Positions 56,924-64,000 of a stretch of 64,000 bases of DNA are shown here, piece after piece (within the stretch, counting starts at the first letter, position 1; each line of letters starts with the position of its first letter). A model generated the notes under the pieces. The model saw nothing but the letters and a program-made list of their open reading frames with translations. It had not been told where the DNA came from and ran no database searches. This DNA comes from Bemisia tabaci (Eukaryota > Arthropoda > Insecta > Hemiptera > Aleyrodidae): contig NC_092797.1 in NCBI RefSeq assembly GCF_918797505.1, positions 13,653,372 to 13,717,371 of the forward strand, given 5' to 3'. A program made the translations under genes and the position numbers.

Positions 56924-56935
56924 TAAACGATTCAA
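55866..56935. mobile_element. 1.07 kb element with about 150 bp inverted terminal repeats
   Basis: The left arm (55866-56027) includes TTTTGGGGCTAAAATACCCA, AATCACCGGTAGTAAAAATC and TATATTATTGAAAAGAAATT. The right arm (56790-56935) contains their complements (AATTTCTTTTTAATAATATA, TTTACTACCGGTGATTTAGC, TATAGCCCCAGAATA) and ends in a long T run before GCTTAAACGATTCAAG. The interior holds two diverged direct copies of a roughly 178 bp block (56111-56280, 56290-56460). No transposase. It lies upstream of the minus-strand host exon. Confidence 0.75.
56890..56920 (+). repeat. Poly-T run
   Basis: About 31 consecutive T in the right arm of the surrounding element; the left arm has only a short mixed A/G stretch there, so the run expanded after insertion. 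Confidence 0.9.
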
Positions 56936-58058
56936 GAAACATTGTAGTTAAAAATATAAAGATTTTTCGATTTGGACGTATGAAAAATGTTTAACTCGTT
57001 CAGGCACACCGTGTATTGTATGGAGTACTGCTGTTATTCGACCGTTGTCTTCAGGTCAAAATTCTTACAAAGAAGCCCCTTGCAAGAGGCAAATTTTTTG
57101 TAATTTCTCCCAGTTTTTTCAGCGTTAGGTATATAAATGAATTGTTTGTCAAATTTTGAGGTCAATTATATTTAATTGTAATTTATACTTTCTTTTTTTC
57201 CCCTTCATTTTATTTTTCGTATCGAGGAGTCGAGGTTTTGTTGATTTCTTCGGATTTCGATTACTGTAACTTCTCTTCTATTCGGCCGATTTTTATGAAT
57301 GAGGTCCCTTTTTATTTGTGTTTTAACGGAGAGTAAGGAAAAAATTGCTAAATACATGCGAAACAATTTTTTTTGAAAATTGGATGAATCCTAGCGTGAC
57401 GGTGAAATGGTTAATGAAGCGTGAGTAATTGGGGTACGGGTATCGGCCGCGTTGGGACCCAAGGCCCATTGTTCTTCGTGACGCCGACGCAGTGATCAGG
57501 AGCGTGGGGACGAGAGGGCTTAGTGGACTCCTGTATGAGCCACGTTTAGCAAATGGTCTAATGAGTCTCGAGGCTCATCACAGATTGCACTTACCACTAT
57601 CCTGGTGGCCCCGGCTATCAGAGCAAGGAGTACCAACTTTTGAAAAGGATAACAGTGTTGTGGAGATATGTCAAAGCAACGTTGTGAACAAAACGGAGTG
57701 AGTGAAATTCTCATTCAAGGAGTGCCGAACTGGTCAGCCATCCTCGAATCAGTTCGCTTGCTTCCGCTTATATATGCATATTTTAAATCAGCGCGCCCCA
57801 TTCTAAGGTTTTTTTAAAAAAAACCAAGAAACGTAGACTCTTGGTATTCATTACACATAAACTAGCGAGCCCCAGAATGAGAAGCAAATTTTAATCATTA
57901 TTATTGACGGATTAGTAAACTTTTTACACGCTTTGGAAAATCTCAGAAGTTCGCGGTAGTCACTTTTCGGTAAGGAACTAGGGGACTCGGTTATTGTATC
58001 GAGGGGGGGGGGGGGGTCGAAACGATCGCAAAGGCGGTATACTACGTATACGCGCCAA
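56936..58058. other. No gene seen
   Basis: The plus frame at 57429-57701 is GC-rich and stands out from its surroundings, but its sequence matches no family I recognise and its complement is open too. Confidence 0.45.
58004..58017 (+). repeat. Poly-G run
   Basis: About 14 consecutive G; unusual in AT-rich DNA. Confidence 0.85.
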
Positions 58059-58128
58059 TACTCTTGATTCAATCGGGTTTTTGTTTGAATCAAAACGAAA
58101 TCCGCTTAAATTAAGAGGCTTGGTGTAA
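58059..58128 (+). mobile_element. Internal fragment of the GATCTAGAGTCCAGACTC hairpin
   Basis: ATACTCTTGATTCAATCGGG, GAATCAAAACGAAATCCGCT and TAAATTAAGAGGCTTGGT are nearly identical to the core of the complete copy 250 bp downstream. Confidence 0.75.
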
Positions 58129-58310
58129 GCAACACAGCTTTGCACCTGAGTTCAAATAGTCGCATCATGGGAGATGTCGCTCGAGCGGCTTTCTGAATTC
58201 TTCGAAGCGATTTTCCACTTTACGATCTACGGTTACGATTATCAAATGACGTGTGTCATATTGAATCGCATCACATTGAAATATATTATACTATCTTTAT
58301 TAAGTACATT

Positions 58311-58555
58311 TACTGAGAAAAAAAAAAAAAAAACACACATTGGATCTAGAGTCCAGACTCTTGAAAACATTGACAAGAAAAAATACTCTTGATTCAATCG
58401 GGTTTTTGCTTGAATCAAAACGAAATCCGCTTAAATTAAGAGGCTTGGTCCTTGCTTTAAGCTAGATTCTGATTGAATCAAGAGTACTTTTTCTTGTCGA
58501 TGTTTTTAAGAGTCTGGACTCTAGATCCAATGTGTTTTTTTTTTTTTTTTCCAGT
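58311..58555. mobile_element. GATCTAGAGTCCAGACTC hairpin, intact (245 bp)
   Basis: A-rich and T-rich ends enclose ACACATTGGATCTAGAGTCC / GGACTCTAGATCCAATGTGT, then CTTGAAAACATTGACAAGAA / TTCTTGTCGATGTTTTTAAG, then ACTCTTGATTCAATC / GATTGAATCAAGAGT. This is the reference copy for the split element at 49612. Confidence 0.9.
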
Positions 58556-58702
58556 TTGATATGGCGGATAAGACAAGATAGAGCAGATTGAACAGAATAG
58601 ATTTATGTTATTGGTCGGTTCTATTAACTATCCTCATCGTCGTCTCTATATTGAGCGGGTCGACGAAAGACTAGAGGGGTAGAGGTACCGCGTAGGCGGC
58701 GG

Positions 58703-58945
58703 CGCCCAGAGGATCAAGTCAATTAATGAGGTCGGACATGAAATTTTTGACTAAAACTGCAAATATTGATGCTTATTTCGTCACAGTTTAAATTACAAGG
58801 AGTGCTACAGAAGGGAATTTTACGAGGGAAACCAATAGAGACACTTTTAGGACCTCAAAATTTTGTTTGAACGGAGTTATAAGCTTTTAAGTTTCCGAAT
58901 TTTGGCCGACCTGTCTTGTTGACTAGATCCACTGTGCGGTGGCTA
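58703..58945 (+). mobile_element. CACAGTGGATC family element, copy 5
   Basis: Starts GGCGCCCAGAGGATCAAGTC and ends CTAGATCCACTGTGCGGTGG. GACTAAAACTGCAAATATTG, AGGGAAACCAATAGAGACAC and AACGGAGTTATAAGCTTTTA follow family order. Confidence 0.75.
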
Positions 58946-60546
58946 AGTCTCCGGCGCTCCATATTTACCATTCATTCTTACGGCCCGAGCACTAACGAGC
59001 ATTACCCATCTTCCCCACCTACAAATCGTTCTGTTTGATAGAAATACGTCCAATTCGAGATAAGAGAAGAAATTTTGCAACACGAAATGCAGTTTGGCTG
59101 ATTTTTATTACAGCCAATCAATTCTTCAAAAGTTGGGTGTAAAACTTCTAATAACGAATTGAACGACCAAAAATAAAATGAGAATGAGAACAAACTCACT
59201 CCACATTTAATGTAATGCAGTCTTGGGTTATCTTTAGTGCTGTATAGGAATTTAAAACTAAGTATACTCCTCCTCAAAAAAGAAGAAAACAATTGTTTTT
59301 TGTCACAATCTTCCCTCCCATTCAAAATTTCTGCATAGCTACTCCATTGCCATTGAAAAAACCTCTCCGCTGCTTTTCATTCTCTATCATCCTTGTTATT
59401 TAATGTAAAAGGTGTCAGTGCAACAGGAGAAACGCCCTCATAACGAATGAAATAACCTTTCTACCCTCTTCAATACGCGACTCTTTGTCTCATTCTTTGT
59501 CATTCTTTCCATCCGAGATGTGACTCTCTTAATTTCTTTTTATATTACCCACGCCTCTGACACCATCACGGTTTCCGTTTCAGAATCTGCTGATACGGAA
59601 TGCAGACAAAGGTGAAATTTTTCATTTTACTTTGTAATTTATTGAAAACTTTACGAATTCGAGTTTACCTTATCAGTGAACAGCCTAAACTTCCGTGCAC
59701 AATGAAAATGTTACGACGTTGTAAGCCGAGAGCATTAAAGATGTTAATATGCCGCCTCTAAACAAACAGGGGAGAGAGTACTTTCTCCGAATTGAGAAGA
59801 GTGCTAGAAACTTCAGCAAACTTTGTTCGGCCTGGTTTTTTCTTTCCCGCTCTTCTTCGGCCTCGGTTATTCTTTTTTCAAAGAAAACCTTCTGCGGCCC
59901 AGAAAAAAGTGCAGTTCTACTTTCATCTTAAGCCGATTCTATCGAAGGCTTTTTAAGACGAATGCCTTGCAGAGAGGTATACTTTTGGAAAATGTTGGAT
60001 GTGAGAATCGAAGTCAATAGTAACGTCACAGAGTTGAAGACATTGTTGCGCTGTTCGGAGACAAGAGACCCTCTACTGGCTTCTTAGCAACAGGTGGAAA
60101 ATTTTACTTTCGCGGATTCAACGCTTCCTTATGGACAATTATAAGAGAGCAACAGTCATCTAACCTACTGGATGGATGATGAGCTTTGGGTGACGTCATG
60201 ACTCAAGAACCAAATAAGTTTACCAAACTTTGGTTTGTTTGCAAAACGAAATTCTCAACACGGTGCTAATCCATCTGGTAGGTAGGTCAACAGTTGAATG
60301 TTGGAGTCCCGAAAGTAAAAGCTTCCACTATTGCCAAGATAGCAGTGGAGGGTCTCTTTTCCTTATCGTGTTTTTCCGTATTTATCCATCAATGTTTTCT
60401 ACAACCGTGAAATCAGAGAGACATCAAAGTGTTCGTGATGAATTATTCGACATTGACGAAACTGGACAGTTGAAGAATCATGCGACTGTTGATACAGCGA
60501 GTGCAAACTGTATGTTTCCCCTGCAACCGACCTGCCTTTTGACCCC
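58946..60546. other. No gene seen
   Basis: Begins with the one-end remnant of the CTGCCAAACGGAACTAT hairpin near 59023. The frame at 60230-60562 has no recognised domain. Confidence 0.5.
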
Positions 60547-61039
60547 GCGGGCTGATTGTTGAAACTGATAGACAAATCAATAGACAAAGAGGACATAAAG
60601 AGTATGGAGCGACCCTATTGGTTGAAATGAGTGGTTCTTATAACTGAGGAATAAAATGATGGACCACTATGGGGTCTCCCGTGGGTTTCTGTAACACTGG
60701 TAAAAAAAAAAAAAACCTCTTGGTTCAAGAGTGCAATTTGTTGTCGCCGGATTTAAGAGTCTGGATTCTTGTTTCGATGCAAAATCCGCTTGAATCAATG
60801 CAAAATCCGCTTGAATCAATGCAAAATCCGCTTGAAACAAGAGTTCAAGACTCTTAAATCCGGCGACAAGAAACTGCACTCTTAAGTCAATGCACCGCGG
60901 CATTGGTCCAAGAGGTTTTTTTTACCAGTGAAGGCCTCCTTTAGTTTGTCCATTGCAACTTACACCAATAGGATTCATTCATATCATGTTTGTCTTCTTT
61001 GTCTATCGCTTTGTCTACCAATTTCAACAATCAGCCCGC
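60547..61039 (+). mobile_element. GGGCTGATTGTTGAAA family MITE, interrupted by a hairpin
   Basis: The left end GCGGGCTGATTGTTGAAACT with GATAGACAAA pairs with the right end TTTGTCTACCAATTTCAACA ATCAGCCCGC. Without the 237 bp insert at 60694-60930 it is 256 bp, the size of the copy at 18691. Confidence 0.85.
60694..60930. mobile_element. Nested hairpin with ACACTGGTAAAAAA ends and a tripled loop word
   Basis: The arms CCTCTTGGTTCAAGAGTGCA and TTGTCGCCGGATTTAAGAGT pair with ACTCTTAAATCCGGCGACAA and AAGAGG. The loop is three tandem copies of CAATGCAAAATCCGCTTGAA (60776-60837). AATCCGCTTGAAT is also a word of the 58311 hairpin, so the two are related. Confidence 0.85.
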
Positions 61040-61511
61040 AGGTGCCTGACGTCAATCACGATCGCCCCTTGGCAGGACGGTAACTTTCAGTGGGTCATGC
61101 TCTTGGTTCCATATTGCCGAATGATATCCGATAATTACACTGGAGATAACCTGTCCGTAGCCGGCGTTGGCGTGCGAGTGAGATTACTGCGGAGCGAGCC
61201 TACCTCGGGGAGACCTGCTGGGAGTTTTCTGCTCCACCGCTCGCGGCGAAGGGGGTCACGGTAGGAGCGAGAGGAAAATCAATTACGGGAGCGGAGGCGC
61301 TCGAAATAAACACGTGCTCCTCGATCCCTAACCTTTATTTCGAGCGGTAAGTGGGCTCTCGAAAAAAGTGCTCGAGACTTTAATATGTAAGTGAAGCTTC
61401 TACTCATCTTATCGCCATGTTTCATCTTTTTTGATGACCTCTCAACTCTGGAGAGCCCGCCCGATCCCGCCCGGTGGCAACACGCTAAGCCGTGCATCTC
61501 CCCCGCGGAGC
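61040..61511. other. No gene seen; GC-richer
   Basis: Overlapping frames on both strands in GC-rich DNA without known motifs; possibly an unrecognised regulatory or exonic patch. Confidence 0.4.
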
Positions 61512-62110
61512 AGCTGTGCGCTACTACGCGAGTTCTGAAATTTTTTTGTAATCACTACTAGGAAGCACTGTCACATGTCCATGGCTAAAGGGCAAAACCA
61601 CGTACCTCCGTTTTTAACGTTGCAGACGACACAAATGATAAATTTCATGAAATTTTTTTAAACTTTTGCTTTGAGGCTGTGCGCCACTTCGTGAGTTCTG
61701 AAATTTTTTTGTAATCTACTAGGAAGCATAGTAACATGTCGATGGCTAAACTGCCGTGGTAAGGAAAAACGCCGTATGAACCTTCAGGCGCTGCCAAAGT
61801 CCCTTTGGTAAAATACGAATTTCCTGATAAACTCATTAATATTTTCCTTCAAATTTTTCGGATGCTTTTTTTCGCAATTTCACCTAAAGTTCCTGAAAAT
61901 TTCAAGGGAAAATATCCATAACTTACTTCAAAAATGAACATTTTATTGAAGGAAATTTGGCAACTCTCGAATGTTCATACGGCGTTCTCCCTTAGCACAG
62001 CAGTCAAGTGCAAAACGACAATCTCTGTTCTTAACGTTGCAAACGACACCGATGGAAAATTTCATGAAATGTATTCGCGTGAAATTTCGCGAAATTTATG
62101 GAAACTTTTG
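61512..62110 (+). repeat. 164 bp tandem duplication, second copy split by a MITE
   Basis: Copy 1 (61512-61675) and copy 2 (61676-61750 plus 62004-62110) share GAGTTCTGAAATTTTTTTGT, ACTAGGAAGCA, ACATGTCSATGGCTAAA, CGTTTTTAACGTTGCA and AAATTTCATGAAAT. Only copy 2 contains the CTGCCGTGC MITE. Confidence 0.75.
61751..62003 (+). mobile_element. CTGCCGTGC family MITE, complete (253 bp)
   Basis: Left CTGCCGTGGTAAGGAAAAAC, GCCGTATGAACCTTCAGGCG and CTGCCAAAG; right TTTGGCAACTCTCGAATGTT, CATACGGCGTTCTCCCTTAG and CACAGCAG. The interior has repeated CTGAAAATTTCAAGG words. Confidence 0.9.
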
Positions 62111-63422
62111 GGGAAGCATTTAGGAGGCCAAGAAACGCCCAGAAACGGCGATTCTAGATTTGAAGTTATTCATCCCAAGCTTAAACCATTCACACATTGC
62201 AAATGTTTTCGTTAGAACTAGAGGTTGGATAGGGGATTTTCTCTCTAAATTTTGCAACGCGACAGTGCGACAGATGAACGTGCGTCCTTAAAAATCCCGG
62301 AGGTAATTCCTGATGCTTCATTGGGCGATGGAGATCGACCACTCAGCAACACACGCAGAGCTATTTGAATTGATTTGACCGCATTCTGCCTGAAGGGATT
62401 GACTCACGGAGCCTGGAAGTCGGGCTAAGCTCGTTTTCCCGCATATTTTTTCCGGGAAAACGCCGAGTCGAAGCTTTCGGCATGACGGGAACAGACTTCA
62501 TTTGGTTTAATGAATTTAAGCTCTGGTTGAAAATAACGATCCGATCGGATTCGCCTCACGAAAGTTGAAATACGACAAAATCAACGCGACTCAACACTGA
62601 GCTTGAGGGAGACTGAAATTAGCTCAAGTCGAAAGGATCCCTTTGTACGAGGAAAATCCATCAAGAAGGACCGATTCTCCGGTAACGTCAAATAACTTTT
62701 CACTTTTTGTTAAGTTTCCGATTCATTACAGTATGCCTCCTAGAAAAGCTGAAATCTTCGGCAAGAGTAGCTCGGAACAGCTTTTTTCATTTTTCACCGT
62801 TTTTCTTTTCGTCAAATTCAAAATTAATTTTAAGAACAAGTGAGAAATTTCTCCTTTTAAAGGACCTTCATTAAAGATTGAGGAACCAAAAGTAAAGAAT
62901 TATTGCTGAAGTTGTACAACTTCAATATGAACGAGAGTTGGTTTTAAAACCGCTCTCCGATTGAAGACAAAAATGTTGACATTCCGTCATAGCCTTTGCG
63001 TTTACTTCGGATAAACGGACATTCCCTTTACAAACTAAAAAACTTATTTCAGATTTACTTTTAGCAACTCATAGAGTAACTCTTAAAGGATAATTTACTC
63101 TAAACAAGTTGTTTCCGTATGAAAAGAGTATTTCTCTTTTCGGAAACAAACACCAGTGACTGTGACGTCATGTCAACATCCTTTGTCTCCAGCTTCTTTA
63201 TAAGTAAATAATAAAATGCATTTTCGAATTATTTTAAATTTTTCTCAATGTGTAATAGTAATTGTCTGAATATTTGGGGCTTGCGATATGAAAGAAGTTG
63301 CACAATCTCAACAAGATTGTGATATTCTTGTAAGTTGAAATTTTAAATGGTGTTACATTTACCTACTTGGAAAATCATCAATATTTATCGCGTCAGGCTA
63401 CTTTGCCTATAACATAGACTGT
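62111..63422. other. No gene seen; possible decayed long-type MITE pieces
   Basis: GAGGAACCAAAAGTAAAG at about 62880 and GAAAGAAGTTGCACAATCTC at about 63290 resemble words of the 260 bp MITE at 7261, but they are too far apart and too diverged to call. Confidence 0.35.
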
Positions 63423-63682
63423 ATATCCACGGTGAAACTACCAGACCACATTTCTCGTTTGCACTGTTTAACAATCTCTGCTCCCATTATATTTCTTTGA
63501 AGGAGAACGAATTAATATCATTCCTTGAAGTTTTCACAGGGTTCCTTCGCATAGAGAGAAAAAAACACGACAGTTTTTAAAAATTAACGTTGAATAGTGT
63601 TCCATTTCAATGATAAAGTATGGCAGTAAGTCTACAACGTTCCAAATCAAGATACGTAGTCTGATGGTATCACCGTCGATAT
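63423..63682. mobile_element. GACGGTGAAA family MITE, complete (260 bp)
   Basis: Left ATATCCACGGTGAAACTACC with AGACCACATTTCTCG; right ATACGTAGTCTGATGGTATC with ACCGTCGATAT. The interior matches 32407-32625. Confidence 0.85.
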
Positions 63683-63767
63683 GTATAATGCGTTTGAATT
63701 GAGCAGAAAACAGCATTGTTAACTTATAAAAAGTATCACTGATGATCAACCTACAAGGACTACCCTA

Positions 63768-64000
63768 CTGCCGTGCCAAAGAAAAACGCCGTACAAACCT
63801 TCAGGCGATGCCAAATTTCCTTTGGTAAAACAAAAATTTCCTGCCAAACTTATGAATATTTTTCTCCTGATTTTTCAGCTAATGTTGTTCGCGTTTTCAC
63901 CCGAAGTTCCTGAACATTTCAAAGAAAAATATTTGTATCCTTTCCTTAAAAATAAACAATTTATTCTGGAAAATTTAGCAACTCTCGAATGTTTATACGG
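63768..64000 (+). mobile_element. CTGCCGTGC family MITE, cut by the window end
   Basis: Left CTGCCGTGCCAAAGAAAAAC, GCCGTACAAACCTTCAGGCG and ATGCCAAATTTCCTTTGGTA. It runs to TTAGCAACTCTCGAATGTTT ATACGG at the window edge, lacking the last 20 or so bases. Very close to the copy at 61751. Confidence 0.88.

Noticed and set aside
57429..57701. Possible small gene in a GC-richer patch
   Set aside because: No recognisable family, the opposite strand is open too, and no flanking splice or start signals were convincing.
62880..63330. Third long-type TTGGATTGCATTTTGCAA MITE
   Set aside because: Only two short words match, with wrong spacing and no terminal repeats.

Overview
The window is animal nuclear DNA, most likely from an arthropod. 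It is AT-rich, has a spliced gene with consensus GT/AG signals, and is saturated with short hairpin (MITE-like) transposons. It holds no rRNA, operons, CRISPR arrays or bacterial gene layout. The repeat style and an insect-like exon suggest a hemipteran, possibly the whitefly Bemisia tabaci. That is an impression from memory of such repeats, not a database result.

Only one convincing host gene is present: a minus-strand exon at 54701-55477. It has about 186 bases of 5' UTR behind a good splice acceptor. It then has 197 codons for a secreted or membrane-anchored, heavily N-glycosylated N-terminus, and ends at a perfect CAG|GTGAGT donor. The rest of the gene should lie to the left (lower coordinates), so much of 1-54700 may be its intron, or intergenic DNA. 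The conserved exon end hints weakly at a GPR158-like orphan receptor ectodomain. Two broken transposon coding pieces were also found: a mariner-type transposase fragment (14268-14537, minus) and the tail of a non-LTR retrotransposon reverse transcriptase (40471-40662, plus).

The rest is repeats. They are: (a) a MITE family with outer ends TTGGACTGCATTTTGCAA, eight 142-146 bp copies plus two 260 bp relatives; (b) a 230-260 bp family with ends CTGCCGTGCTAAGG, eight full or partial copies; (c) a group of hairpins sharing only ACAC(T)GGAAAAAA ends but with unrelated bodies; (d) a GACGGTGAAA family; (e) a CACAGTGGATC family; (f) a GGGCTGATTGTTGAAA family; (g) an ATCGAT-rich family; (h) single hairpins; (i) a 1.2 kb near-perfect palindrome at 15105-16310; and (j) an interspersed GCGCCTTCAATTT repeat. 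Several are nested, and in two places a paralogous copy inside the window gives the empty insertion site.

Layout: 1-7 kb low-copy AT-rich DNA with two minisatellites; 7-14.5 kb MITEs, diverged duplications and the mariner remnant; 15-20 kb the large palindrome and a nested 1.3 kb element; 20.8-28 kb short tandem repeats and MITEs; 28-39 kb mostly unannotatable DNA; 39.1-39.7 kb a long purine tract; 40-50 kb the retrotransposon tail and more MITEs; 50-53 kb a tandemly duplicated block; 53.4-57 kb the gene exon bracketed by two 1 kb inverted-repeat elements; 57-64 kb nested MITEs. No recognisable gene cooperates with another here.
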